The notes: generated by a model not told the origin, from the letters alone. A stretch of 64,000 nt of DNA from Pseudomonas viridiflava (GCF_900602065.1 NZ_UWFN01000043.1:1-64000); one strand, 5' to 3'; positions 1 through 9,850 are shown, counted from the stretch's first letter. A program made the numbers and translations.

Positions 1-952
1 CCTGGCCGCCAATCAGGGTGTCAGCGCCCAGCCCACCGTTGAGAACGTTGGCCCCGGCGTTGCCGGTCAGGATGTTATTGGAGGCGTTGCCGGTCAGGTT
101 GAGCAGGGCTTCGGTCTGGCTGGCGTCGAGATTTTCAAGCGTTGCCGCCAACGCGAGGGTGACCGCTGCGCGGCCGCCGGTTCCGCCGGTCACCTGCAAG
201 GTATCGGTGCCTTGGCCTGCCAGTTCGGTGACGGTGTCTTGCAGGGTATTGGTGGCCGTCAATTGCACTACATAGGTGTCATCGCCCTTGCCGCCGATCA
301 ATGTATCAGCACCGTCCAGGCCGTTAAGGATGTTATTGCCGTCGTTGCCGGTGATGATATTGGCCAGGCTGTTGCCGGTTCCATCGAGGTTACTGCTGCC
401 GGTCAGCGTCAGGTTTTCGATGTTGTCAGTCAGCTCGAAGCTCACTGAAGATCTGACGTTATCGATACCGCCTGCACTGGCACTGATGCCAGTCTCTGAT
501 ACCACATCTTCGGCGTCGTCGACGATGTAAGTATCATTGCCCGCGCCACCATTCATGATGTCGGCACCTGCCTTCCCGTCAAGAATGTCGTTACCTGCGT
601 AGCTTTGCAGAACATCGTTCCCGGCGCTGCCGTTAACAGTGTCATTGCCACTCAATACAAACGCATAAGTTTGCTGTGTATCGCCGAGAGTCGTCGCGAA
701 GTCCGCCAGTGTCGCAGCATCTTTAGACATGCCGGTAATCGTATAGATCAGCGTGCCATTGACCGAATAAGTTGAACCGGTAGCCGTGCCGGAGACGTCG
801 CCTTCACTGTTATATCTAAAACTTCCAGCGAACGTCTGGGTGTGAACCCCGTCGGTGATTGTTATAGACGTCGCCGTCGCATCCTCTATCCCCCATTCCC
901 AATCCTGATCCTCAGTGAAATCAAAGCTGCTGGACAACGTGATTACGGCCAT
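1..952 (-). CDS. RTX calcium-binding repeat protein (5' end, truncated by window edge)
   Basis: The minus strand is open from an ATG at 952 to the window edge, about 317 codons, and the 3' end lies outside. A GGTGA sits 5 nt before the ATG. The first ~100 residues are acidic and Thr/Ser-rich with no Sec signal. From there the protein carries glycine/aspartate nonapeptides of the GGxGxDxxx kind (for example NGGAGNDTY, IGGKGDDTY, NGGLGADTL) separated by linkers of the type VENLTLTG and TLENLDAS. Such repeats bind calcium and fold as a beta-roll in proteins exported by type I secretion, whose signal would be at the missing C terminus. It could be an adhesin, a protease or a lipase-type enzyme; no catalytic domain is visible in the part present. 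Confidence 0.85.
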   Translation of the reverse strand, partial: MAVITLSSSFDFTEDQDWEWGIEDATATSITITDGVHTQTFAGSFRYNSEGDVSGTATGSTYSVNGTLIYTITGMSKDAATLADFATTLGDTQQTYAFVLSGNDTVNGSAGNDVLQSYAGNDILDGKAGADIMNGGAGNDTYIVDDAEDVVSETGISASAGGIDNVRSSVSFELTDNIENLTLTGSSNLDGTGNSLANIITGNDGNNILNGLDGADTLIGGKGDDTYVVQLTATNTLQDTVTELAGQGTDTLQVTGGTGGRAAVTLALAATLENLDASQTEALLNLTGNASNNILTGNAGANVLNGGLGADTLIGGQ

Positions 953-1545
953 AGGGTTCACCAGTGATAGGGAATGAGCTTGTGGGTAGGCGCCTCACAC
1001 CACAGATGCGAGACAGTGGCAAATTGCCGGTAACGACGCATGGTAGCTGAATATTTTGAATTGAACGGGGTGCAATTAAATATTTATTCATATTGTTAAA
1101 CAGCTCACATCGGCATATCGAGCTAATTTGACGCCATTTTTTTTACGTGTGCAGATTTTTAGATTCGCCTGGAATAATAAAGTGGTGAGTAGGTTATTAA
1201 TGCGAAACAGCGTACGCACTTTAATAGGTGGCGAAGTTTCTGGAGCGGCTTTTTCGAACATTGAACGGGCGCATATAACGCACACATCCCGATTCGAGCA
1301 GGCTGCCCATTGTCGATCAGGGCATGATTTATCCATTGGCCAATAAAGGAGGTTTTAGTTTTCCATCGAAGCTGTAATAAACGCCGCTGGTGGGGACGTG
1401 AATAAACGGTGCGGCTTTTTTGCCCGATATATTGAGTCTTTTCATTTTGCCGGGCAGCCTCCAGCACCGGCAGTTCTCACCGCTCAATCACGTCGTGTGT
1501 GATGCGCCACGCGCGCTGATCGTCTAGCATGCGGTCCCGCAAACA
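953..1545. other. Intergenic region between divergent RTX and glutaminase genes
   Basis: I see no convincing gene here; short open frames overlap one another on both strands and resemble nothing. Around 1055-1115 the DNA is AT-rich and may hold the promoter of the RTX gene. Around 1380-1425 a GCCGC/GCGGC stem with a long loop precedes a run of six T on the plus strand, a weak terminator-like structure without an obvious upstream gene. Confidence 0.4.
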
Positions 1546-2466
1546 ATGAGCACATCCATGCAGAAGCTGCTGAACGAGATACTCGACGAAGTACGTCCTT
1601 TGATTGGTATGGGCAAAGTCGCCAATTACATTCCGGCGCTGGGCGAAGTGCCTGCCAATCAATTGGGTATTGCCGTTTATGGCAACGACGGTGAGCTGTA
1701 TTGCGCGGGAGACGCAGAGACGCGTTTTTCTATCCAGAGTATTTCCAAGGTCTTCAGTCTGGTTCAAGCCATCGGCCACTCCGGAGAGGACATCTGGCAG
1801 CGATTGGGCCATGAGCCCTCCGGCCAGCCGTTCAACTCGCTGGTGCAGCTGGAATTCGAACGAGGCAAACCGCGCAACCCGTTCATCAATGCCGGTGCCT
1901 TGGTCATCTGCGATATCAACCAATCGCGGTTTGCCGCCCCAGCGCTGTCCATGCGTGATTTTGTGCGTCGCCTGTGCGGCAATCCGGAGATTATTTCCGA
2001 CTCGAAAGTCGCCGAATCCGAATACCAGCACCGTTCACGAAACGCTGCGGCAGCGTACCTGATGAAGTCTTTCGACAACTTTCATGGCGAGGTGGAGGCG
2101 GTACTGCGCAGTTATTTCCATCACTGCGCCTTGAGCATGAGTTGTGTCGATCTTGCGCGTGCCTTTGGCTTCCTCGCCAATCAAGGCTATTGCGTGCACA
2201 GCGGTGAGCAAATCCTCAGTGCGCGACAGACCAAGCAACTCAATTCGATCATGGCCACCAGCGGGCTGTACGACGAGGCAGGCAACTTTGCCTATCGAGT
2301 CGGTTTGCCCGGCAAGAGCGGGGTAGGTGGCGGCATCGTTGCGGTGGTGCCGGGGCGTTTCACGGTGTGCGTCTGGTCTCCGGAGCTCAATGCCGCGGGC
2401 AACTCGCTTGCGGGCATGGCAGCACTGGAAAAGCTCAGTTCGCGTATTGAATGGTCGGTGTTCTGA
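1546..2466 (+). CDS. glsB: Glutaminase
   Basis: Hydrolyses L-glutamine to glutamate and ammonia in the cytoplasm. The 306 residues match the serine-dependent beta-lactamase-fold glutaminase family over full length. The Ser-x-x-Lys catalytic pair is S65/K68 in [10 protein letters not shown], and family blocks [33 protein letters not shown] and [12 protein letters not shown] are all present; the end WSVF is typical. Two in-frame ATGs (1546 and 1558) are possible; neither has a strong ribosome-binding site, and the second fits relatives that begin MQ. It stands alone, with no operon partner, and no regulator site was recognised. Very sure of family. Confidence 0.95.
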   Translation: MSTSMQKLLNEILDEVRPLIGMGKVANYIPALGEVPANQLGIAVYGNDGELYCAGDAETRFSIQSISKVFSLVQAIGHSGEDIWQRLGHEPSGQPFNSLVQLEFERGKPRNPFINAGALVICDINQSRFAAPALSMRDFVRRLCGNPEIISDSKVAESEYQHRSRNAAAAYLMKSFDNFHGEVEAVLRSYFHHCALSMSCVDLARAFGFLANQGYCVHSGEQILSARQTKQLNSIMATSGLYDEAGNFAYRVGLPGKSGVGGGIVAVVPGRFTVCVWSPELNAAGNSLAGMAALEKLSSRIEWSVF

Positions 2467-2582
2467 GCGATCCTTAATGGATATACGCTAAATCTCCGAG
2501 CATTCACGCCTCTGCGCGGGTCTATTGAGTTCGAAACAGTCGCCATCAGGCTGATTCCACTTTCAGTAGCCCCAGGGGAAGC

Positions 2583-3725
2583 ATGCTTTTGAATCGATCA
2601 ATGCTGCCGGTTTTCGGGTTCTCGATCCGTATTCCAGACCTACTCAAGCCGCTCCTGATTGCGCTGGGCGGCCTGTTGCTCGCCGCGTGCGGCACACAGC
2701 GCAGCCAGCAGGCACCTGAACTGACGCCGGGGCAGATACGCGCTCAGATCGTGCGTCTGATGCCCGCCAAAACCCCGGACCGGGAAGGCTGGGCCGCTGA
2801 TATCCAGACAGCGTTCACGGCGCAGGAACTGGAGCCCAGCACGGAAAACCTGTGCTCGGTGCTGGCAGTAACCGAGCAGGAGTCGACTTATCAGGTCGAC
2901 CCGGCCGTGCCGGGAATGGCAAGAATCGCTCGCGGTGAAATCGATCGCCGTGCCGCGCGACTGCACATCCCGCAAGTGCTCATCAACCGTGCCTTGAAGA
3001 TCCGTTCGCCCAACGGCAAAACCTACGCCGCACGGCTGGAGGCGGCGCGTACCGAGAAGGACCTCAGCGCTCTGTTTGATGACTTCATCGGCATGGTCCC
3101 GATGGGCCAGACCCTGTTCGGCAGCCTGAACCCGGTGCACACCGGCGGGCCTATGCAGGTCAGCATCGCTTTCGCCGAGAAACAGGCCAGGGGCTATCCC
3201 TATCCTGTCGACGGGACGATACGTCGTGAGGTCTTCACGCGACGTGGCGGTATGTATTTCGGGATCGCCCATTTGCTCGGCTACCCGGCAGACTATCCGC
3301 AGTCGCTTTATCGCTTCGCCGACTTCAATGCTGGCTGGTACGCCAGTCGCAATGCGGCGTTTCAAAGTGCTGTCAGCCGCGCCACGGGCATCAAGCTGGC
3401 GCTGGACGGTGACCTGATTCGCTACGATTCGACCTCGCCGGGCGCCACCGAGCTGGCTATACGCACGTTGGGCAAGCGTCTGGACATGAGCAATTCGGCG
3501 ATTTTCAGCCAGCTCAAACAGGGCGGCACACTGGAGTTTCAAGAGACTGAAGTGTACGAGCGGGTATTCAAGCTTGCCGAGCAGACAGCAGGCAAGCCGT
3601 TGCCCCGGGCGATCCTGCCGGGCATCACGCTGCAAAGCCCGAAGATCACCCGTGATCTGACGACCGCCTGGTTTGCCGAGCGTGTCGATGATCGACGTGA
3701 ACGCTGCGTACAGCGGGCACGTTAG
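2583..3725 (+). CDS. DUF1615 family lipoprotein
   Basis: A 380-residue lipoprotein. A hydrophobic signal ends in the lipobox LLLAAC with the acylated cysteine at about residue 36, so the protein should be anchored in a membrane on the periplasmic side. The body (QDPAVPGMARIARGEI-like start, GPMQVSIAFAE, YFGIAHLLGYPADY, FADFNAGWYASRNAAFQ) matches the DUF1615 family of pseudomonads and relatives, whose function is unknown. An AGGGGA stands just upstream of the ATG at 2583. The stop overlaps the end of the convergent gene on the other strand by a few bases. Confidence 0.85.
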   Translation: MLLNRSMLPVFGFSIRIPDLLKPLLIALGGLLLAACGTQRSQQAPELTPGQIRAQIVRLMPAKTPDREGWAADIQTAFTAQELEPSTENLCSVLAVTEQESTYQVDPAVPGMARIARGEIDRRAARLHIPQVLINRALKIRSPNGKTYAARLEAARTEKDLSALFDDFIGMVPMGQTLFGSLNPVHTGGPMQVSIAFAEKQARGYPYPVDGTIRREVFTRRGGMYFGIAHLLGYPADYPQSLYRFADFNAGWYASRNAAFQSAVSRATGIKLALDGDLIRYDSTSPGATELAIRTLGKRLDMSNSAIFSQLKQGGTLEFQETEVYERVFKLAEQTAGKPLPRAILPGITLQSPKITRDLTTAWFAERVDDRRERCVQRAR

Positions 3726-3952
3726 GAGAGTTCCTGCCAACTGACCTCGGTCAGCCCCGCACGTTGCGCGTGATGCTTGAGCAGGACGATTTCCTCGGGA
3801 GGTGGAGACAGATTGTGCAACACACCGATGCCTGCGTGCAGACAGGCGTAGTACCAGGCATCGCTGTCGGTCATTTGTGAGTCAATTTGTACGAACAGTT
3901 TTAGTTGTCCGTGGATCCAGTAACGAATCTCGAAATGTCGGCTAATTGCCAT
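3722..3952 (-). CDS. Small conserved protein, DUF6555-like
   Basis: A 76-residue protein starting MAISRHFEIRYWIHGQ. The ATG at 3952 is chosen because GGAG lies 6 nt upstream; an in-frame TTG at 3966 would add four or five residues. The pattern of a short beta-rich start, xxxMxxxDAWxxAxxxAGIGV in the middle and a VSW near the end resembles the DUF6555 family, small proteins of unknown function found mostly in Pseudomonas. No signal peptide or membrane segment. It converges with the DUF1615 gene and overlaps its stop. The family assignment is from memory of the pattern only. Confidence 0.6.
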   Translation of the reverse strand: MAISRHFEIRYWIHGQLKLFVQIDSQMTDSDAWYYACLHAGIGVLHNLSPPPEEIVLLKHHAQRAGLTEVSWQELS

Positions 3953-4002
3953 ATAGCGCTCCAAGAGTGATAGCGCTATGACATTAATGGCTTTCTGATA
4001 GT

Positions 4003-4437
4003 TCAGATGTTTTTTTTGCTTAACCTTTCGAGTGTCAATGAGTCCTGGCGGCCATCGAAGAACGTATCGAGGACGCCTTGAAACACTTCGCGCTCAGGCG
4101 CTGCCGCCGCGAACAGGGTCATGCTGGACTGCAGTTTGACGTCGTCCGGCGAGCCGAATATCTGTCGTGCGGTCCATTGGACCTGGGGTTCGATGAGCTT
4201 CGCGCAGTGTTCGAGACGCGGCCCCAGAACCGGGTGCGCAAGGTAGGCCCGGGCTTCGTCCAGGCAAGTAATTGCAAAACGGCGCGCCATGTCACTGTGG
4301 CCCAGGCCGATGATCTGCGGGAACACGAACCACATCCAGTGGCTGTGTTTGCGACCAGCGCCCAACTCTTTGAGCACCTGTGCAAACACCGGGTCCTGTG
4401 CGTCGACGAAACGCTGTAAATCATAGGTGTCTTCCAT
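4003..4437 (-). CDS. DUF1810 family protein
   Basis: A 144-residue soluble protein. The order DLQRFVDAQDPVF, AGRKHSHWMWFVFPQI, GLGHSDMARRFAI, HPVLGPRL and IFGSPDDVKLQSSMTLF is the DUF1810 signature. The family is widespread in bacteria; no biochemical role is established to my knowledge, and nothing in the neighbours adds one. A GAGGA lies 8-9 nt before the ATG at 4437. It probably ends a single-gene transcript; the next gene on this strand is the DUF6555-like one. Confidence 0.85.
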   Translation of the reverse strand: MEDTYDLQRFVDAQDPVFAQVLKELGAGRKHSHWMWFVFPQIIGLGHSDMARRFAITCLDEARAYLAHPVLGPRLEHCAKLIEPQVQWTARQIFGSPDDVKLQSSMTLFAAAAPEREVFQGVLDTFFDGRQDSLTLERLSKKNI

Positions 4438-4540
4438 GTCGCAGGTCCTCAGAGCTTATGATGTGAGCTTAGCCGTTAACAAGTTCAGTACCTGCCGCGA
4501 TGTACCTGAAATCACGCTGTTGCGCAGCAAAAACAGGACC

Positions 4541-4613
4541 TGTAGGAGCTGCCGAAGGCTGCGATCGCGATCTGTCAGGATAAATGCTTCGCAGCCTTCG
4601 GCAGCGCCTACAG
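4541..4613. repeat. REP pair (REPIN)
   Basis: Two REP units face each other: TGTAGGAGCTGCCGAAGGCT on the left and its near complement ending at about 4613. Similar pairs occur at 27144, 53321 and 57966, and a diverged one at 17183. Homology with the copy at 27144 goes on past the palindrome into the right flank (CATTTCAATCCAGTAG). The rest of the gap 4438-4717 holds nothing else I can name. Confidence 0.85.
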
Positions 4614-4717
4614 GAAATACATTTCAATCCAGTAGTTTGTATGTGGTTTGGTGCTCGTGAGATCCAAATGTCACCGCCAGCAAGTTTTCATTTCAGCCAT
4701 CCAGAGTCCCCCCACGC

Positions 4718-6529
4718 ATGCCTGTTGTCAGTCGCTTCACCGCTTTTCTCGATCAGGCTCGCCGTGCTATGGGTTTGGTCTGGACCACTTCCCGTGGCCT
4801 GTCTCTGGGTCTGATCGTCGCCACGCTGATGGCCGGTATTTTGCCTGCGTTGGCTGCCTGGCTGGGTCAGCGCATCGTCGATGCGGTCGTCGCCGCCATG
4901 CAACTGCACGCGGCTGCTGGTGAGGCGCCTTTGTGGCCGGTGTTGCGTTATGTGTTGATGGAAGCCGGGGTGTTGGCGTTGCTGGCCGGGACTCAGCGCG
5001 CCTTGTCCGTGCAGCAATCGCTGCTGCGCGTGCAACTGGGTCAGAAGGTCAACACGCTGATTCTGGAAAAGGCCCAGACCCTGTCACTGATCCAGTTCGA
5101 GGATTCCGAGTTCTACGACAAACTGGTGCGGGTTCGTCGAGAGGCCTCGACCCGACCCCTTGCACTGGTGACCAAATCCCTCGGGCTGATTCAGAACCTG
5201 ATTTCGCTGATCAGCTTTGGCATTCTGCTGGTGCACTTTTCGCCGTGGGCGCTGTTGATTCTGGTGATTGGTGCGCTGCCGGTATTCTTCGCCGAGGCGC
5301 ACTTCTCCGGTGATGCATTCCGCCTGTTCACCCGACGTGCTCCGGAAAGCCGTCAGCAGAACTACATCGAGACGCTGCTTTCTCACGAAACCTATATCAA
5401 GGAGGTCAAGCTGTTCGGCTTTGGTCCCTTATTGATGCAGCGTTATCGCGACACCTTCCAGCGGTTGTACGCCGAAGACCGCAAGCTCACCCTGCGTCGC
5501 GATGGCTGGGGCTTCCTGCTGGGACTTTTGGGCACTAGCGCGTTCTACCTGGCCTACGCGTGGATCGTGATCGACGCGGTACACGGCAAGATCACCCTGG
5601 GGCAGATGACCATGTACCTGGTGCTGTTCAAACAGGGACAAAGCGCGGTCAGCAGCAGCCTCAGCGCAATCAGCGGGCTGTACGAGGACGGTTTGTATCT
5701 GGCTGATCTGTACGAATACCTTGGGCAACCCGTGCCGGTGGAAACCGGTCATGTGACCGCAGGTATATCGCCTGGCGATGGTTTGCGGTTTGAAGGTGTC
5801 AGCTTCAGTTATCCGGGCTCCAGTCACGTAACGCTTGAGAATATCGACCTGCATTTGATGCCCGGTCGCAGCGTGGCGCTGGTCGGCGAAAACGGCTCCG
5901 GCAAAACGACGCTGATCAAGCTGCTGACCCGTCTGTATCGGCCCAATCAAGGACGTATTCTGCTCGATGGCAGCGATCTCAATGACTGGAACGAAGATGC
6001 GTTGCGACGGCGCATCGGGGTTATTTTCCAGGATTACATTCGCTATCAGTTCGTCGTCGGCGAAAACCTGGGTGTTGGCGATATTGATGCGTTTGGCGAA
6101 GAGAATCGTTGGCGCGATGCAGCCAGTCAGGGCATGGCAGCGGAGTTCATCGAGCGTCTGGACAAAGGCTATGCCACGCAACTGGGCAGGTGGTTTGCAG
6201 GCGGGCAGGAACTGTCAGGCGGGCAGTGGCAGAAGATCGCATTGTCCCGGGCGTACATGCGCCGTAACGCAGACATTCTGATTCTGGACGAGCCGACCGC
6301 TGCACTGGATGCCGGGGCAGAGGCGGCGGTGTTCGATCACTTCCGCGAATACGCCAAAGGCCGTATGACGCTTTTGATTTCTCATCGTTTTTCGAGTGTG
6401 CGTAACGCGGACCACATCGTGGTGCTGGATAAGGGCAGGGTGCTGGAGCGGGGTGATCACGCCAGCCTGGTGGCGGCGGGTGGCCGCTATGCCGAGCTGT
6501 TTGATTTGCAGGCGCGTGGGTATCGGTAA
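4718..6529 (+). CDS. ABC exporter, fused permease and ATPase
   Basis: A 603-residue half-transporter of the exporter type. Membrane segments lie roughly at 28-50, 78-95, 160-192 and 265-300. The nucleotide-binding domain follows from ~355: Walker A GENGSGKT (390-397), Q-loop Q438, signature LSGGQ (499-503), Walker B ILILDE (520-525) and H-loop H556. It should form a homodimer in the inner membrane and drive export with ATP. The style of the domain, including GRWFAGGQELSGGQWQK, recalls exporters of peptides such as bacteriocins, but no precursor peptide, modification enzyme or adaptor is adjacent, so the substrate is unknown. The ATG at 4718 lacks a clear ribosome-binding site; a later in-frame start is possible. 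Confidence 0.9.
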   Translation: MPVVSRFTAFLDQARRAMGLVWTTSRGLSLGLIVATLMAGILPALAAWLGQRIVDAVVAAMQLHAAAGEAPLWPVLRYVLMEAGVLALLAGTQRALSVQQSLLRVQLGQKVNTLILEKAQTLSLIQFEDSEFYDKLVRVRREASTRPLALVTKSLGLIQNLISLISFGILLVHFSPWALLILVIGALPVFFAEAHFSGDAFRLFTRRAPESRQQNYIETLLSHETYIKEVKLFGFGPLLMQRYRDTFQRLYAEDRKLTLRRDGWGFLLGLLGTSAFYLAYAWIVIDAVHGKITLGQMTMYLVLFKQGQSAVSSSLSAISGLYEDGLYLADLYEYLGQPVPVETGHVTAGISPGDGLRFEGVSFSYPGSSHVTLENIDLHLMPGRSVALVGENGSGKTTLIKLLTRLYRPNQGRILLDGSDLNDWNEDALRRRIGVIFQDYIRYQFVVGENLGVGDIDAFGEENRWRDAASQGMAAEFIERLDKGYATQLGRWFAGGQELSGGQWQKIALSRAYMRRNADILILDEPTAALDAGAEAAVFDHFREYAKGRMTLLISHRFSSVRNADHIVVLDKGRVLERGDHASLVAAGGRYAELFDLQARGYR

Positions 6530-6578
6530 GTGATTGGCCCATCAGGTTGATTGCATCTCGCAGAATTGCGCAAAACTC

Positions 6579-6671
6579 TGTGGGACCGAATTTATTCGGG
6601 AAGGCGTTACTCCAGGCGATAGATCGGTTGAGGATGTACCGACCCCTTCGCGAATGAATTCGCTCCCACAG
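6579..6671. repeat. REP pair
   Basis: TGTGGGACCGAATTTATTCG at the left is answered by CGAATGAATTCGCTCCCACA at the right, an imperfect inverted repeat of ~93 nt between convergent genes. It is of a different REP class from the one at 4541. Confidence 0.75.
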
Positions 6672-6758
6672 GAATTGCATTTGCAGGTCAACCTGGATCT
6701 CTCGTGGGATTGAGTCAGCAGGCACATCCCCTACAGGTCATTCGCAACGATCAGCCCA

Positions 6759-7592
6759 TCAAGGCAACGGATCAAACTTCAGTGCGTTCAGGCTCTGCAC
6801 TTTGTCTTCGCGGACCATTTTGTATTCGGTGTTCGGGCCGATCCAGCGTTCCCAGATGGCGTCGATCTCGCCAGCGTCGTCCATGGCTTTCAACGATTCG
6901 TTGACCTTGGCCAGGAAGGCCGGCTCGTCCTTGCGCATACCGGCACCAATTGGCTCAAGGGCCATGGGTTCTTTGGCGATGGCCAATTCTATTCCGGATG
7001 CTTTGGCCTGATTGACCAGTTTGATCGCGGTCATGGTGTTGGTGACCAGGCCCAGAACCTTGTTCTGCTGCAACGCCATGTAGGCTGAGCCTGTGTCCTG
7101 GAAAGTCACAGGAATGGCTTCTGCGATACGGATCGATTGTTCGGAAGTCGAGCCCTTGGTCGAGCTGATGCGCTTGCCCTTGAAGAACGCCTTGTCCTTG
7201 TCGGCATTGACCGCGTGAACCACCAGGGTTTCCTTGGCGATGTAGTACGGATCGCTGAACTGAATCTGGTCGGCGCGGGTTTTGGTGTACGCCAGATTGG
7301 CGAACAGCACGTCGACGCGGCCCATTTTTATTTCCGGAATACGCGCTTCCACCGACATCGGCTTAAGCTCCAGCTTGACGCCGAGCTTCTTCGCCAAGGC
7401 AGTACACAGGTCCACGTCCATGCCCACCAGCTCACGGGTTTTCGGATCCGGTGCGGAGAATGGCGGGACATCGGCATACACGCCGCAGCTCAACGACTGC
7501 CTGGCCATGATGTCGCTCAGTTGGTCGGCATGGGCGACGGTGACTGCCAAAGGACTCAAGGCTACAGCGGCGAACAGATGCTTGATACGCAT
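6759..7592 (-). CDS. Amino-acid ABC transporter, periplasmic substrate-binding protein
   Basis: A 277-residue protein with a Sec signal peptide (MRIKHLFAAVALSPLAVTVA, cleavage near AHA/DQ) followed by the type-3 solute-binding fold: CGVYADVPPFS, GMDVDLCTALAKKLG, DVLFANLAYTKTRADQIQFSDPYY. Proteins of this kind capture polar amino acids in the periplasm and hand them to the permease. GGAG lies 6 nt before the ATG. It is the last gene of a four-gene transporter operon. The operon lies directly downstream of the pxp/carboxylase genes, so the ligand may be an amino acid, 5-oxoproline or another cyclic amide; this is inference from position. Confidence 0.9.
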   Translation of the reverse strand: MRIKHLFAAVALSPLAVTVAHADQLSDIMARQSLSCGVYADVPPFSAPDPKTRELVGMDVDLCTALAKKLGVKLELKPMSVEARIPEIKMGRVDVLFANLAYTKTRADQIQFSDPYYIAKETLVVHAVNADKDKAFFKGKRISSTKGSTSEQSIRIAEAIPVTFQDTGSAYMALQQNKVLGLVTNTMTAIKLVNQAKASGIELAIAKEPMALEPIGAGMRKDEPAFLAKVNESLKAMDDAGEIDAIWERWIGPNTEYKMVREDKVQSLNALKFDPLP

Positions 7593-7650
7593 GGGAAACT
7601 CCAGAAATTCAGGATGAGTTAAGAGCAGGTCCAGCGGCAGTTTTTAAAAA

Positions 7651-8388
7651 TCAGTGCGCTCGCAAGTCAGCGATGAAACGCTGGGCGCGAGGATGTTGGG
7701 GTTGGCTGAAAAAGCTCTCTGGGTCGCTTTTTTCCAGGATCTGCCCGGCGTCCATGAACCAGATGGTGTCAGCGACTTCACGGGCGAAATTCATCTCGTG
7801 GGTCACGCACATCATGGTCATGCCGTCTTTGGCCAGGCCTTTCATGACGCTCAGCACTTCGCCGACCATTTCCGGGTCGAGGGCGCTGGTGGGTTCGTCG
7901 AAGAGCATCACCGGTGGCTCCATGGCCAAGGCGCGGGCAATCGCCACGCGCTGTTGCTGGCCGCCGGACAGTTGCGCCGGATAAGCCCCGGCCTTGTGCG
8001 CCAGGCCCACACGGTCGAGCAACTGCATGGCGCGTTCTTTTGCAGCAGAACCCTTGAGGCCAAGGGTCTTGGTCGGCGACAGAATGATGTTATCCAGCAC
8101 CGACAGGTGCGGGAACAAGTTAAAGCTCTGGAACACAAAACCTACCCGGCTGCGCAGGCGATTGACGTTGGCATCGGTGCCGTTCACGTCCTGGCCGTCG
8201 AACAGGATCTGGCCTTTCTGGATGTCTTCCAGGCGGTTGACGGTACGGATCAGGGTTGATTTGCCCGAGCCCGAAGGCCCGCACAGCACGACCACTTCAC
8301 CGGTATTCACTTGCGCGGTGAGGTTGGTCAGCGCCTGGTACTCGCCGTACCACTTGTTGACGTTGGAAAACATGATCATTGGACGCAT
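7651..8388 (-). CDS. Amino-acid ABC transporter, ATP-binding protein
   Basis: A 245-residue ATPase of the GlnQ type. Walker [10 protein letters not shown] (37-45), a Q-loop in [11 protein letters not shown], signature LSGGQQQR, Walker [17 protein letters not shown] and the switch histidine in CVTHEMNFA are intact. It couples ATP hydrolysis to the two permeases encoded just upstream. GAGGG lies 7 nt before the ATG at 8388, and 13 nt separate it from the preceding permease gene, so it is clearly in that operon. Confidence 0.93.
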   Translation of the reverse strand: MRPMIMFSNVNKWYGEYQALTNLTAQVNTGEVVVLCGPSGSGKSTLIRTVNRLEDIQKGQILFDGQDVNGTDANVNRLRSRVGFVFQSFNLFPHLSVLDNIILSPTKTLGLKGSAAKERAMQLLDRVGLAHKAGAYPAQLSGGQQQRVAIARALAMEPPVMLFDEPTSALDPEMVGEVLSVMKGLAKDGMTMMCVTHEMNFAREVADTIWFMDAGQILEKSDPESFFSQPQHPRAQRFIADLRAH

Positions 8389-8401
8389 GAGTCAGCCCTC
8401 T

Positions 8402-9145
8402 TCAATTAATGGGGGTCAGCAAAGGGCTGTCGACGGCGGCAGCGGTGACGGTGCCCAGACGCTTGCGGGCAATGCGCCGCTCCAGCCAGTCGGCCAGATG
8501 AGTCAGGGCGAAACACAGCAGGTAGTAGATGACAGCAAGGATGAAAAACACCTGGAACGGCTTGGTCAGCAGCTGGTTGTTGACCTGATTGGCGGCGAAG
8601 GTGATTTCCTGCACGTTGATCACGTAACCCAACGAGGTTTCTTTGATGATGGAAATGAACTGGCTGAGCAGGCTGGGCAGGGCGTTATAAAGCGCCTGAG
8701 GCAGAATCACCCAGATTGTAGTGCGCATATAGCCCATGCCCAGTGCGCGGGACGCTTCGTATTGGCCGCTCGGCAAGGCTTGAATGCTGCCGCGAATGAT
8801 TTCGCTCAGGTAGGCGCTCTGGTAAATCACCAGTGTGCACAGCATGGTGGTGAAACCGGTGATGTTGTGGCCGATCAACAGCGGCACCAGGAAGTAGGTC
8901 CAGAAGATCACCATCAGCAGCGGGATGCCGCGCAGTACGTAAACCCATACGGTGGAGAACCAGCGCAGCGGTGCCCATGGGGAAATCCGTGCCATTGCCA
9001 GCAACAGGCCGAGCGGGAAGGCGAAGATCAGCGCCAGAATCGCCAGAATCAAGGTTGCCGCCAGGCCGCCCAGTGGCCCGTGCGGGTATTGGCCGATGAG
9101 GAACAGCGTCCAGTTCTGCTGAAGGATCGTGAAGATATCGAACAT
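8402..9145 (-). CDS. Amino-acid ABC transporter permease (second)
   Basis: A 247-residue inner-membrane protein of the HisMQ type with about five transmembrane segments. The EAA loop that contacts the ATPase is visible as EASRALGMGYMRTTIWVILPQAL. Only 6 nt separate it from the first permease gene, consistent with a heterodimeric channel. N-terminal WTLFLIGQYPHGPLGGL precedes the first long membrane helix. Confidence 0.92.
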   Translation of the reverse strand: MFDIFTILQQNWTLFLIGQYPHGPLGGLAATLILAILALIFAFPLGLLLAMARISPWAPLRWFSTVWVYVLRGIPLLMVIFWTYFLVPLLIGHNITGFTTMLCTLVIYQSAYLSEIIRGSIQALPSGQYEASRALGMGYMRTTIWVILPQALYNALPSLLSQFISIIKETSLGYVINVQEITFAANQVNNQLLTKPFQVFFILAVIYYLLCFALTHLADWLERRIARKRLGTVTAAAVDSPLLTPIN

Positions 9146-9151
9146 GCTCGC

Positions 9152-9850
9152 TTACCTCGCCAGGGCTTTGTTGAATCGCTTGGCCAGCAGGGCACCCAAG
9201 CCCATCAGCAGCAGCGAAAAGGCCAGGTACACCACCGAGGCGACCAGAAAGGATTCAAAGGTGCGGAACGTGTAGTTCTCGACTTCGCGAGTGGCGTAGG
9301 TCAACTCCATCACGCCAATGGCCATGGCCAGGCTGGTGTTCTTGAACAGCAGCACGGTGTGGTTGATCAGCGATGGCAGGCAGTTGCGCACGCCCTGCGG
9401 CAGGATCACGTAACGCATCGAGCGCACGTAGCCCATGCCCAGCGCCCGTGATGCTTCGGTTTGTCCGGATGGGATGGCGCGCAGGCCGCTACGAATGTCT
9501 TCGCTGAAGTAGGCGGCCTGACAGAGGCCCAGCGCGATGACCGAAAACAGATACTCAGTGTTGTAACCCGCCAGCCAGACCTGAGTGGAGGTCGACAGCA
9601 AGGTTGGAATACCGAAATACCAGAGCATCAATTGCACCAGTGTCGGCACGTTGCGGTGGTAGGAAACATAGGCCGCCACCAGACCATTGGCGTACTTGTT
9701 GCCGGTCAGGCGCACTGTCACCAGAACCAGCGCGAGCAGCATGGCCAGGCACCAGGCGAACAGCGCCAGTTGCAACGTCATTTCGATGCCCTTGACGATC
9801 AGCTCGGCGTATTCGCCGGTGAGGATCGGGGCGAGATCGAAGTCATTCAT
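9152..9850 (-). CDS. Amino-acid ABC transporter permease (first gene of operon)
   Basis: A 232-residue HisMQ-type permease with EAA loop EASRALGMGYVRSMRYVILPQGV, closely matching its partner gene. I start it at the ATG at 9850 (MNDFDLAPIL) because AGGGA lies 6 nt upstream; an in-frame TTG is two codons earlier. As the first gene of the transporter operon it is preceded by a sigma-54 type promoter at 9877-9892, so the operon can be expressed apart from the SDR gene upstream. Confidence 0.92.
   Translation of the reverse strand: MNDFDLAPILTGEYAELIVKGIEMTLQLALFAWCLAMLLALVLVTVRLTGNKYANGLVAAYVSYHRNVPTLVQLMLWYFGIPTLLSTSTQVWLAGYNTEYLFSVIALGLCQAAYFSEDIRSGLRAIPSGQTEASRALGMGYVRSMRYVILPQGVRNCLPSLINHTVLLFKNTSLAMAIGVMELTYATREVENYTFRTFESFLVASVVYLAFSLLLMGLGALLAKRFNKALAR

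Noticed and set aside
1088..1467. Three short open frames upstream of glutaminase
   Set aside because: They overlap on both strands, have no ribosome-binding site and resemble nothing.
2640..3740. Long open frame (366 codons) antisense to the DUF1615 gene; similar long antisense frames at 5429-6181, 7994-9451, 20687-21964, 25034-25936 and 58138-59526
   Set aside because: They lie wholly or mostly opposite well-recognised genes and read as low-complexity His/Gln/Arg-rich or otherwise family-less protein, as expected from GC-rich coding DNA.
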